DNA from: Roseibium marinum
GTDB lineage: Bacteria > Pseudomonadota > Alphaproteobacteria > Rhizobiales > Stappiaceae
DNA length: 64,000 nt
Direction of reading: 5' to 3'
Assembly (NCBI RefSeq): GCF_002906165.1
Contig: NZ_PPCN01000015.1
Span: 1-64,000, forward strand
Position numbers and translations under genes: made by a program. The notes beneath the pieces are model-generated. The model was not told where the DNA came from. It ran no database searches and was given only the letters and a program-made list of their open reading frames with translations. Positions 50,440 to 58,693 of the stretch are shown in pieces (the first letter of the stretch is position 1; each line of letters starts with the position of its first letter).

Positions 50440-51366
50440 TCAGCGGCGGATCTTGTGGGAGAACAGGCCTTCCGGGCGCAGCATCAGGATGCCGACCACG
50501 GTCAGGAGCGTGAGAACCTTGGCCATCGAACCGGAGAGGAAGAACTCCATCGTCGACTGCGCCTGGCTGATGGCGAAGGAGGAGGCGATGGTGCCGAGCA
50601 GGCTGGCCGCGCCGCCGAAGACGACGATCAGGAAGGTGTCGACGATATAGAGCTGGCCGGCGGTCGGTCCGGTGGATCCGATCATGGTGAAGGCGCTGCC
50701 TGCCACGCCGGCGATGCCGCAACCGAGGGCGAAGGTCATGCGGTCGACCCTCTCCGTGTTGATGCCGACGGCGCCTGCCATAACCCGGTTCTGCACCACG
50801 GCCCGGGACTGCATGCCAGTACGCGAGCGAAACATCAGGAAATAGACGCTGACCGCGATCACCAGCGTCAGCACCATGACGAAGATCCCGTTGATCGGAA
50901 TTTCAATGATGTCGCTGAGCGGCACCGAGCCGAGCAGCCAGTTGGGCAGCGTCACACCGACTTCGCGTGCGCCGAAGATCGAGCGGTAGGCCTGCTGCAG
51001 GATGAGGCTGAGGCCCCAGGTGGCCAGCAGCGTGTCGAGAGGCCTGCGGTAGAGATGCCGGATCAGCGACCATTCCACCAGCGCTCCAAGCGCTCCGGCG
51101 GCGAAAAAGGCCAGGATCATGGCGAAGAAGAAATAGACGCCGAACAGTGCGGGGATAAACGCTTCGACGAAGTTGGAGCACAGATAGGTGACATAGGCGC
51201 CGAGGATCATGAACTCGCCGTGAGCCATGTTGATGACGCCCATCTGACCGAAAATGATTGCAAGACCCAGAGCCATCAGGACGAACACGGAAAACAGGAT
51301 CAGTCCGGCAAAGCCCTGCATGGCGAAAATGGACCCGAGTTCTGTCCATGTGTAATCGGCGAACAT
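50440..51366 (-). CDS. urtB: Urea/short-chain amide ABC transporter permease UrtB
   Basis: 308-residue LivH-type inner-membrane protein. Motif MALGLAIIFGQMGVINMAHGEFMILGAY near residues 30-57 and ATPase-contact segment RSRTGMQSRAVVQNRVMAGAVGINTERVD. I chose ATG 51366, which has GGAG upstream at a normal distance; ATG 51381 is possible. It is shorter than UrtB proteins that carry a periplasmic N-terminal domain, as is usual for the amide-linked version. A 199-bp structured gap separates it from urtA. Confidence 0.9.
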   Translation of the reverse strand: MFADYTWTELGSIFAMQGFAGLILFSVFVLMALGLAIIFGQMGVINMAHGEFMILGAYVTYLCSNFVEAFIPALFGVYFFFAMILAFFAAGALGALVEWSLIRHLYRRPLDTLLATWGLSLILQQAYRSIFGAREVGVTLPNWLLGSVPLSDIIEIPINGIFVMVLTLVIAVSVYFLMFRSRTGMQSRAVVQNRVMAGAVGINTERVDRMTFALGCGIAGVAGSAFTMIGSTGPTAGQLYIVDTFLIVVFGGAASLLGTIASSFAISQAQSTMEFFLSGSMAKVLTLLTVVGILMLRPEGLFSHKIRR

Positions 51367-51448
51367 TGCGCGCGTCTCCATGCTGCGGGGCCGGCGTTGC
51401 GAACCTGCGCCCCTCTTTCGGGAAGAAATTCTGGAACGGTGTCGGAGT

Positions 51449-51511
51449 GGGGCGCCGCGCAGGCTGCATCCGAGCAGCGCCCCGGGTGTGACCCGCCTTG
51501 ATGGAGCGGGT
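51449..51511 (-). terminator. Stem-loops in the urtA-urtB gap
   Basis: GGGGCG (51449-51454) pairs with CGCCCC (51478-51483), enclosing a smaller CTGC/GCAG pair, and ACCCGC (51491-51496) pairs with GCGGGT (51506-51511). They lie in the 199-bp gap after the binding-protein gene. No T run is present, so differential mRNA stability is more likely than full termination. Confidence 0.45.
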
Positions 51512-51565
51512 GGTTCCTCCCTTGGACCTCCCCAGGGCCTGCCCGGGGGGGAGATCAACCAGGCC

Positions 51566-52819
51566 TTACTGGTAGCCTTCCGGGAACGGATCCGGCTCCA
51601 TCAGGTCCGCGGTTTCATAGACCAGCTCGTATTGCCCGTCGGGTTTGGCCAGGCCGATGCGGGTCTTGGACCACAGGTGATGGTTCTCATGCACCCGGAC
51701 ATAGCCTTCCGGTGCCGTGGTCAGCTCGATACCGGGCGAGGCCAGACGCACCTTGTCGATGTCGAAGCTTCCGGCCTTTTCGACAGCCGCCTTCCAGAGC
51801 CAGGGGCCGAGATAGGCGGCCTGGGTCACATCGCCGATGACGATGTCGTCGCCCCACTTTTCCTTGAAAGCGGCAACGAATTCCTTGTTGTTCTCATTGT
51901 CGAGGGACTGGAAGTATTTCATCGCGGCATAGGCGCCATCGATGTTTTCCCCGCCAATGCCGCGGATTTCGTCTTCCGTCACCGAGATGGTGAGCAGAAC
52001 CGGCTTCTCCTTGGTCATGTCGATGCCGGCCGCCTTGAGCTGCTTGTAGAAGGCAACGTTGGAACCGCCCACGACGATCGCGTAGATCACGTCCGGCTTC
52101 TTCAGCTTGATCTTGTTGATGACCGAGTTGAACTGGGTGTGGCCGAGCGGATAATACTCCTCGCCCACGACTTTCATGCCCAGCTTCTCGATGTGCTTGC
52201 GGGCGATCTTGTTGGAGGTGCGCGGCCAGATATAGTCGGAACCGAGCAGGTAGAAGCTCTTGGCGCCCTTCTCCTTTGCGACCCAGTCGATGCCGGCGAT
52301 GATCTGCTGGGTGGCTTCCTGGCCGGTGTAGATCACGTTCGGCGACTGCTCGAGGCCTTCATAGAAGGTCGGGTAGTAGAGCATGCCGTTATACTGCTCG
52401 AAGACCGGCAGGACGGCCTTGCGCGAGGCGGAGGTCCAGCAGCCGAAGACCGCGGCAACCTTGTCGCTCACCAGAAGCTTCTTGGCTTTTTCAGCGAAAG
52501 TCGGCCAGTCCGAGCCACCGTCTTCCTGGATGAATTCGATCTTGCGTCCGAGGACACCGCCCATGGCGTTGATCTGTTCGATCGCGAGCTTTTCGGCCTG
52601 TACCGATCCGGTTTCGGAAATCGCCATGGTGCCGGTGACGGAATGCAGGATGCCGACTTTCACCGTGTCTTCGGTGACCGCGAGACCTGTCGTGTTCACG
52701 TCATCGGCGTATGCCGGCGCAATGGCGCCCGCAGTGACCAGCATCGCCGCGGCGGCTGTCCCCGACAGGACAGACCGGCGGGAGAGCCGGTTTTCAATCA
52801 AGTCTTTCAGACGTCGCAT
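51566..52819 (-). CDS. urtA: Urea/short-chain amide ABC transporter substrate-binding protein UrtA (FmdD/AmiC-like)
   Basis: 417-residue periplasmic binding protein. A Tat-type leader, LSRRSVLSGTAAAAMLVTAGA, ends at AYA near residue 40. The mature part has VKVGILHSVTGTMAISETGSVQAEKLAIEQINAMGG and the EYYPLGHTQFNSVINKIK segment of the urea/amide subgroup. GGAGGGG lies 8-14 bases before the ATG at 52819, fixing the start. It is the first gene of urtABCDE-fmdAB. Co-location with formamidase rather than urease makes formamide/acetamide or urea the likely ligands. Confidence 0.92.
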   Translation of the reverse strand: MRRLKDLIENRLSRRSVLSGTAAAAMLVTAGAIAPAYADDVNTTGLAVTEDTVKVGILHSVTGTMAISETGSVQAEKLAIEQINAMGGVLGRKIEFIQEDGGSDWPTFAEKAKKLLVSDKVAAVFGCWTSASRKAVLPVFEQYNGMLYYPTFYEGLEQSPNVIYTGQEATQQIIAGIDWVAKEKGAKSFYLLGSDYIWPRTSNKIARKHIEKLGMKVVGEEYYPLGHTQFNSVINKIKLKKPDVIYAIVVGGSNVAFYKQLKAAGIDMTKEKPVLLTISVTEDEIRGIGGENIDGAYAAMKYFQSLDNENNKEFVAAFKEKWGDDIVIGDVTQAAYLGPWLWKAAVEKAGSFDIDKVRLASPGIELTTAPEGYVRVHENHHLWSKTRIGLAKPDGQYELVYETADLMEPDPFPEGYQ

Positions 52820-53117
52820 TCTTGGACCCCTCCGTGTTTGAGGTTGAAGCAGAGTGCCGGCCGGCATCTCCGCATGGCTCAAGGCTCGTCTGAAATTGTG
52901 CGCTGCCGCAATGCGTCAGTTGCTGTGGGTTAATTGACTTATTTCGCGACCACGCTGTCTGTGAAATAATTTAAAGTTTGCGAAGCGAAGAGAGAGTGAA
53001 AATTCATAATGTATTCTTGGTTATTCTTCTAATTCTCGTTTCTCTTCTTTGGAGAAACTGAATATTCTGATCTAAAATCGATAATTTTAGACTTTTTCCT
53101 GAAAAATCGCACCAAAG
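52820..53117. other. Divergent promoter region, AT-rich
   Basis: The left part of the 454-bp gap between urtA and the permease-kinase gene. It is strongly AT-rich from about 52930 to 53105 with no coding frame. It should carry the urtA promoter. No convincing sigma54 element was found facing urtA. Confidence 0.55.
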
Positions 53118-53133
53118 AGGCATGAATATTGCA
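53118..53133 (+). promoter_or_regulatory. Sigma54-type promoter upstream of the permease-kinase gene
   Basis: AGGCATGAATATTGCA matches the -24/-12 consensus TGGCACGNNNNTTGCW at 10 of 12 fixed positions, with the invariant GG and GC correctly spaced by 10 bases. A start near 53144 would give a leader of about 130 nt. GCACC at 53109-53113 resembles half of an NtrC site. Sigma54 control would fit nitrogen regulation. Confidence 0.5.
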
Positions 53134-53273
53134 AAACAAACCGCGGAAACGCGTTGAGGCTGGATGTTTCTGCCGGTTTTGCCGGGAGAATAAGCGGCTT
53201 TTGCATGAATGATGGTTGCGGTGCACAATCGATAGGCTCCGCATCGAACGACCTGAGCGTCAGGTGGGGGTGA

Positions 53274-56200
53274 ATGGCAAGTCATCAGCGGGTGGTCCGC
53301 TTACGTCGAACCTACAATCAATGGGTGGCCAACCAGACCCTGGAAGACTTTGCCCTGCGCTTTACCGCGAAGAGTGCGCGCCGCTGGTCTCCGGTCTGGG
53401 TCGCCAATACCGCGCTTGGCGCCATATCCTTTCTTGCCTTGGAGGCCATCGGGGCCTCCATCACCTGTAATTACGGCTTCACCAATGCGGTCTCGTCGAT
53501 CCTCGTGGTCGGGTTGATCATTTTCATCACCGGGCTGCCCATTGCGTTCTACGCGGTGAAATACGGGGTCGATATCGATCTGCTGACCCGCGGGGCCGGC
53601 TTCGGCTATATCGGCTCGACGGTCACCTCGCTCATCTATGCCAGCTTCACCTTCATCTTCTTCGCGCTGGAAGCGGCGATCATGGCCACCGCGCTGGACC
53701 TGTTTTTCGGCGTGCCGGTCAATATCGGCTATCTGGTCTGCACACTGGTGATCATTCCGCTGGTGGTCTACGGGATCACCCTCATCAGCCGTCTGCAGAT
53801 CTATACCCAGCCGGTCTGGATCGTGCTTCAACTCCTGCCCTTCGCGTTTCTGGCCTGGCAGGGTCTCGCGCCGCTGGAGGACTGGCAGAGTTTTTCGGGG
53901 CGCTTTGGGGATGAGGGCGGCCGGTTCGATCTGCTGCTGTTCGGGGCCGCCAGCGCCGTTTTGTTTTCCCTGATCGCCCAAATCGGCGAACAGGTGGATT
54001 TTCTCCGCTTCCTGCCGAGAAAACGGCAGGGGCAGAAGCTCAAGTGGTGGCTGGCCATGCTGGCGGCGGGGCCGGGCTGGATCGTGATCGGGGCCATCAA
54101 GCTGCTGTTCGGATCCTTCCTGGTGGTGGTCGCGCTGCAGAGCGGACTCAGCCCCGACAAGGCCGTCGAGCCGACACATATGTATCTGGTCGCCTTCACC
54201 AGGGCGACGACCCCGGAAATGGCCGTCGCCCTGACCGGGATCTTCGTGATCGTCTGCCAGATCAAGATCAACGTCACCAATTCCTATGCGGGCTCGATCG
54301 CCTGGTCGAATTTCTTCTCCCGCCTGACGCACAGCCACCCGGGCCGGGTGGTCTGGCTGGTCTTCAACGTGGTGATCGCCCTCGCGCTGATGGAGCTGGG
54401 CGTCTACAAGGCGCTTGAACGCACGCTGGGGCTCTACTCCGTGGTGGCGGTCGCCTGGATAGGCGCGCTTTTCGCCGATCTGGTGATCAACAAGCCGCTC
54501 GGTTTGAGCCCGCGTCATATCGAGTTCAAACGCGCCCACCTTTACGACATCAATCCGGTCGGGCTCGGTTCGATGATCCTTGCCAGCCTGACCGCGCTGG
54601 TCGCCTATTCCGGCGTGTTCGGCCAGACCGCCCACGCGCTTGCCAGCTATATCGCCCTTGCCGTCGCCATCGTGCTGGCGCCGCTGATCGCCTATGCGAC
54701 CAAGGGAAAATACTATATCGCCCGCCAGCCGGAGCCTGCCGCACAAGGCGTGGAAGCGCAGAAACTGTCCCTGCGCTGCTGTATCTGCGAGCATTCCTTC
54801 GAGAGCGAGGACATGGCGCATTGCCCGGTCTATTCGGGTCCGATCTGCTCGCTGTGCTGTTCCCTGGACGCGCGCTGCGAGGACGACTGCAAGGAAAACG
54901 CGCGCATCGGCGACCAGATGAAGGCGCTGCTGCACGCCCTGTTGCCGACGGACGTGGCGGGGTGGATCAGTTCGCGTCTCGGCATTTATCTTTCCGTGAT
55001 GACGATCGTCACGCTGTCGCTCGGGGCGATCCTGTCGCTGGTCTTTGTCGAGGCGAACACACTCGGCGCGGATGCCAGCCGCGAGGGAATCGGGCGGGCG
55101 CTCACCCAGGTGTTTTTCATTCTTCTGGTGATTTCCGGCGTGATGGCCTGGCTGTTCGTGCTGGTTCACGAAAGCCGCAAATTCGCCAATGAGGAGACCC
55201 GCCGCCAGACCAGCCTGCTGATGCGCGAGATCAGGGCGCACAAGCGCACGGACGCCAAGCTCCAGAAAGCCAAGGAGGCGGCGGAATCCGCCAACGAGGC
55301 GAAGAGCCGCTACGTGGTGGGGATCAGCCACGAACTGCGCTCGCCGCTCAACGCGATCGCCGGTTATGCGCAGCTCATGCGCAAGGATCCGGCGATCCCG
55401 GTGCACCGGCGCGACGCGGTCAAGGTGATACAGCATTCAGCCGACCATCTCGCCGGCCTCATCGAAGGGCTGCTGGATATTTCCAAGATCGAGGCCGGGC
55501 ATCTGACGATCTACCGGGAGCGCTTCAACCTGCATGAATTCCTGACCCAGATCGTCGACATGTTCCGGCTGCAGACCGATGCCAAGGCGCTGCGGTTCAG
55601 TTTCGTGCCGGCGGATAACCTGCCGGTCTATGTGTTCGGCGACGAAAAGCGGCTGCGCCAGGTTCTCATCAACCTGTTGTCCAATGCGATCAAATGGACG
55701 GATGGCGGAAGTGTCAGCCTGAAGGTGACCTATCACAGCCAGGTGGCCGAGTTCTCGGTGATCGACACCGGGATCGGGATCGCCCCTGAAAATCTGGAGA
55801 GGATCTTCAATCCCTTCGAGCGCATCGAGGAGGAAGGCCAGGTTTCCGTGCCCGGCACCGGGCTCGGGCTGACCATCACCAAACTGCTCAGCGAGGTCAT
55901 GGGCGGGGACATCCAGGTGGAAAGCGAGCCGGGCAAGGGCAGCCGCTTCAAGGTCCGCATGCTCCTGAGCGCGGCGGAGGCTCCGGCCAGAGCCGTCAGA
56001 GCCGAAAAGCGTATCGTCGGCTATCACGGTCCCGTCCAGACGGTCATGGTGGTCGATGACGACCCCACGCAGCGGACCCTGATCAGGGACGTCCTGACGC
56101 CGCTCGGTTTCAAGGTCCTCACGGCTCCGGGCGGCCAGGCCTGTCTCGAGATGGCCGCCGGCGAGCAGCCGGACGCCTTTCTGCTGGATATCAGCATGCC

Positions 56201-56687
56201 GGGGATGAGCGGCTGGCGGCTGGCGCGCAAGCTGCGCGACAGCGGCCATGGCGATGCGGTCATCATCATGATTTCGGCGAATGCGGACGACAGCGGCCGC
56301 GATCCGCTGCACCGGATCTACCACGACGATTATCTGGTCAAACCCGTGCGCCTGAACGAGCTGCTGGAAAAACTGCACCTGGCGCTGAAACTGGTCTGGC
56401 GCACGGATGAGGCTCAGAACCGGTTTGCGCTGCTGGAGAATGCACCGGCAGGTGCTCCGGATTTCAAAAGCTCCGCGCTGCCGTCGGTGGAAAGCCTCGG
56501 CATGCTGAAACAGCTCAGCAGCATCGGCTATGTGCGCGGCATCCGGGCCAAGCTGGACGACATCGAGGCGCATGAGCCGCATGCGGCTGATTTCGTCACC
56601 CACATGCGGGAGCTGATCCGCGAATTCGACCTGACCCGATATGACAAGCTACTGGAGAGACTCGGACATGATCATGAATGCTCCTAG
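53274..56687 (+). CDS. Hybrid sensor kinase: NCS1-like permease fused to Cys-rich segment, histidine kinase and receiver
   Basis: 1137-residue membrane sensor. Residues 1-490 contain about 12 hydrophobic segments resembling NCS1 (purine/cytosine permease) transporters (ANTALGAISFLALEAIGASI, KYGVDIDLLTRGAGFGY). A cysteine cluster at 502-539 holds ten Cys, suggesting a metal site. Two more membrane segments lie near 570-640. The HisKA box has His686 (ISHELRSPLNAI), the ATPase domain has DTGIGIAPE and GTGLGLTI, and a receiver has Asp972 (LLDISMPG). A 70-residue C-terminal helical tail follows. AGGTGGGGG precedes the ATG. It is divergent from urtA and overlaps its LuxR partner by 20 bp. The transporter part probably senses or carries a nitrogenous solute. 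Confidence 0.9.
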   Translation: MASHQRVVRLRRTYNQWVANQTLEDFALRFTAKSARRWSPVWVANTALGAISFLALEAIGASITCNYGFTNAVSSILVVGLIIFITGLPIAFYAVKYGVDIDLLTRGAGFGYIGSTVTSLIYASFTFIFFALEAAIMATALDLFFGVPVNIGYLVCTLVIIPLVVYGITLISRLQIYTQPVWIVLQLLPFAFLAWQGLAPLEDWQSFSGRFGDEGGRFDLLLFGAASAVLFSLIAQIGEQVDFLRFLPRKRQGQKLKWWLAMLAAGPGWIVIGAIKLLFGSFLVVVALQSGLSPDKAVEPTHMYLVAFTRATTPEMAVALTGIFVIVCQIKINVTNSYAGSIAWSNFFSRLTHSHPGRVVWLVFNVVIALALMELGVYKALERTLGLYSVVAVAWIGALFADLVINKPLGLSPRHIEFKRAHLYDINPVGLGSMILASLTALVAYSGVFGQTAHALASYIALAVAIVLAPLIAYATKGKYYIARQPEPAAQGVEAQKLSLRCCICEHSFESEDMAHCPVYSGPICSLCCSLDARCEDDCKENARIGDQMKALLHALLPTDVAGWISSRLGIYLSVMTIVTLSLGAILSLVFVEANTLGADASREGIGRALTQVFFILLVISGVMAWLFVLVHESRKFANEETRRQTSLLMREIRAHKRTDAKLQKAKEAAESANEAKSRYVVGISHELRSPLNAIAGYAQLMRKDPAIPVHRRDAVKVIQHSADHLAGLIEGLLDISKIEAGHLTIYRERFNLHEFLTQIVDMFRLQTDAKALRFSFVPADNLPVYVFGDEKRLRQVLINLLSNAIKWTDGGSVSLKVTYHSQVAEFSVIDTGIGIAPENLERIFNPFERIEEEGQVSVPGTGLGLTITKLLSEVMGGDIQVESEPGKGSRFKVRMLLSAAEAPARAVRAEKRIVGYHGPVQTVMVVDDDPTQRTLIRDVLTPLGFKVLTAPGGQACLEMAAGEQPDAFLLDISMPGMSGWRLARKLRDSGHGDAVIIMISANADDSGRDPLHRIYHDDYLVKPVRLNELLEKLHLALKLVWRTDEAQNRFALLENAPAGAPDFKSSALPSVESLGMLKQLSSIGYVRGIRAKLDDIEAHEPHAADFVTHMRELIREFDLTRYDKLLERLGHDHECS

Positions 56688-57597
56688 CGAGACCGTGCTC
56701 GTTGTCGACGATACGCCGTCCTCTCTGGGCATGCTGACGGATGCGCTGGAAGAAGCCGGTTACACGGTGCTTGTGGCGCAGGACGGAAGGAAGGCGCTCG
56801 ATATCGCCAGGCGGGTGACCCCGGACGCGATCCTGATGGATGCCGTCATGCCCGAACTCGACGGCTTCGAGACCAGCAAGCGGCTGAAGGCCTTCGAGGC
56901 CCTTCGGGACGTGCCGGTCCTGTTCATGACGGGACTGAGCGAGACCGAACACATCGTTCGCGGGCTGGAGGCGGGCGGCGTCGACTACATCACCAAGCCC
57001 GTAGACCCGGAGGAGCTGATCGCCCGCCTGCGGGTGCATATTTCGAATGCCCGCAATTCCCACAGCGCCCATGTCGCGCTGGATGCCTCAGGCCGGTTCC
57101 TCCTGTCGGTCGACCTGTCCGGCAACATCTGCTGGGCGACGCCCCAGGCCCTCGAACTGGTCGAAGGGCGTCCGGCCGGCGAAACCGCCTCAGGCGGGAA
57201 ACTTCCGGCGCCGACGGTCGAGTGGCTGCGCCAGCTTCTGCTCGATTCCGGCAAGGCGCCGCAGATGGGCCGGGACACCGTCGCCAGCATGTCCGGACGC
57301 GAACTGAGGTTCAGCTATGCGGGTGTGATCAGCACCACGGAGCACCTTTTAAGGGTCGTCGAGGTGGCCGGGGGCGAGCCGACGGACGTGCTGAAGGCGG
57401 CCTTCAATCTGACGGAGCGCGAGGCGGAAGTCCTGAGCTGGATCGCGAACGGCAAGTCGAACAAGGAAATCGCCGCGATCCTGGAGATGAGCCCGAGGAC
57501 GGTCAACAAGCACCTGGACCGGATCTTCGGCAAGCTGGGCGTCGAGAACCGCACGTCGGCGGCCATCCTGTCCCTCAGGAAGCTGCTGGAGCAGTGA
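56668..57597 (+). CDS. LuxR/NarL-type response regulator
   Basis: 309-residue two-domain regulator. The receiver has acidic pair DD in LVVDDTPSS, phospho-Asp in AILMDAVMPELDG and Lys in DYITKPVDPE. The LuxR HTH is at the C terminus (LTEREAEVLSWIANGKSNKEIAAILEMSPRTVNKHLDRIFGKLGVENR). About 110 residues between the two domains form a longer than usual linker region. It overlaps the sensor kinase gene by 20 bp; GGAGAG lies about 10 bases before ATG 56668. It is the obvious output of the permease-kinase, with the urt-fmd operon as a likely target. Confidence 0.92.
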   Translation: MIMNAPSETVLVVDDTPSSLGMLTDALEEAGYTVLVAQDGRKALDIARRVTPDAILMDAVMPELDGFETSKRLKAFEALRDVPVLFMTGLSETEHIVRGLEAGGVDYITKPVDPEELIARLRVHISNARNSHSAHVALDASGRFLLSVDLSGNICWATPQALELVEGRPAGETASGGKLPAPTVEWLRQLLLDSGKAPQMGRDTVASMSGRELRFSYAGVISTTEHLLRVVEVAGGEPTDVLKAAFNLTEREAEVLSWIANGKSNKEIAAILEMSPRTVNKHLDRIFGKLGVENRTSAAILSLRKLLEQ

Positions 57598-57828
57598 AGC
57601 CGGCCAGAACCTGCCCCGGCGCGTTGCCGTTGGTGAACACATAGACCGAATGAGGCGATGTGGTGCCGCATCGGGCGCTCCGCCCGGGAGGCCGAGTGCT
57701 GTCCCGGCATGCATTCCGGATGTTTCGGTAAATCGGAACACCGATCATACGATGATCGCGGCGGCGGAATGCGGAAAGGAACCGCCGTCCGCCTGCCGGA
57801 GTTGCGTTGTCCGCACCGTGTATTCCGT

Positions 57829-58683
57829 TCAACGCATGAGCAGGATCGGCACCTTGCAGGTGCGTATCATCTCCGAAGTGGTCGAGCCGATGATCAGACT
57901 GCGGATCCGGGAATGCCCGTAGGCCCCCATGACGACCAGATCGAAGCCCTTTTCCTCGACCAGCTTGCCGAGCGTGTTTTCCGGCTTGCCGTTCTCGATG
58001 AGGATTTCGGCTTTAAAACCGCCGGCCGACAGAGTTGACTTCGCGTTTTCGAGGGCCTTGCGAATGTCCGGGGTTTCCACTCCCGCGAACGCCAGCGCGA
58101 CCGGCAGATCCGCAAGCAGCCGGTTGCGCGCCAGATAGTCCACTGCCTTCAGCGAGGAGTGTCCACCGTCGAAGGCAATCAGGACCTTGCTGACCGGCTT
58201 GAACTCGCGGTTGGCGACGAAGACCGGCTTGCTGCTGGAGCGGACGACACGCTCCAGGTTCGACCCGAGATGGAGCTTGGCAAAGTCGGCCGCTTCGCCG
58301 CGTTTGCCGATGACGATCATGTCGCCGGTGTCTTCCTTGGCGAGGACGGTCTCGACAAGATCGCCCTGGCGCAGCCGCGTCTCAACGCTCACGCCGGCGG
58401 CCTCGACGATTGCCTGGGCATCTTCGAGGATCGCCCGGCCCTGGGCGTGTGCGAGTTTGGCGCGCCTTGTGTCGAGTTCGCTCAACTCCTCCAGAATGTG
58501 GGAGCGTGCGCCGAGTTCGATTGCTCCGCTGAGATCCTGCCGGTCGACACCCTGACGGCGTCCGAGGACGTGATAGATCTTGACCGTGGCCTCGATCCGC
58601 TTCGCGATCCATGCCGCGTAGTGACAGACGCTTTGCGAATATTTCGAACCGTCCACAAGGGCAATCAATGTGCCTGTTGTCAT
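57829..58683 (-). CDS. Universal stress protein with two Usp domains
   Basis: 284-residue cytoplasmic protein. The first Usp domain starts GTLIALVDGSKYSQSVCHYAAW, the second at about residue 155 (KVLIAFDGGHSSLKAVDYLA). Only the C-terminal domain has the ATP-binding G-x2-G-x9-GS/T pattern (GAYGHSRIRSLIIGST), which suggests the N-terminal domain is structural. GGGAGG precedes ATG 58683. It is 10 bp after the SulP gene in the same direction, so the two are co-transcribed. The 231-bp gap to the LuxR gene (57598-57828) shows nothing recognisable. Confidence 0.92.
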   Translation of the reverse strand: MTTGTLIALVDGSKYSQSVCHYAAWIAKRIEATVKIYHVLGRRQGVDRQDLSGAIELGARSHILEELSELDTRRAKLAHAQGRAILEDAQAIVEAAGVSVETRLRQGDLVETVLAKEDTGDMIVIGKRGEAADFAKLHLGSNLERVVRSSSKPVFVANREFKPVSKVLIAFDGGHSSLKAVDYLARNRLLADLPVALAFAGVETPDIRKALENAKSTLSAGGFKAEILIENGKPENTLGKLVEEKGFDLVVMGAYGHSRIRSLIIGSTTSEMIRTCKVPILLMR

Positions 58684-58693
58684 GTGAGCCTCC

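Noticed and set aside
47772-50513. Very long forward frame (913 codons) opposite the urt genes
   Set aside because: It is antisense to urtE, urtD and urtC, which have clear protein motifs. Its translation is Asp/Arg/Gln/Gly-rich low-complexity sequence typical of the complementary strand of GC-rich genes, with no ribosome site.
53301-55436. Long reverse frame (711 codons) opposite the permease-kinase gene
   Set aside because: Antisense shadow of a gene with transporter, HisKA, ATPase and receiver motifs; composition is the usual Arg/Gln/Asp/His-rich shadow.
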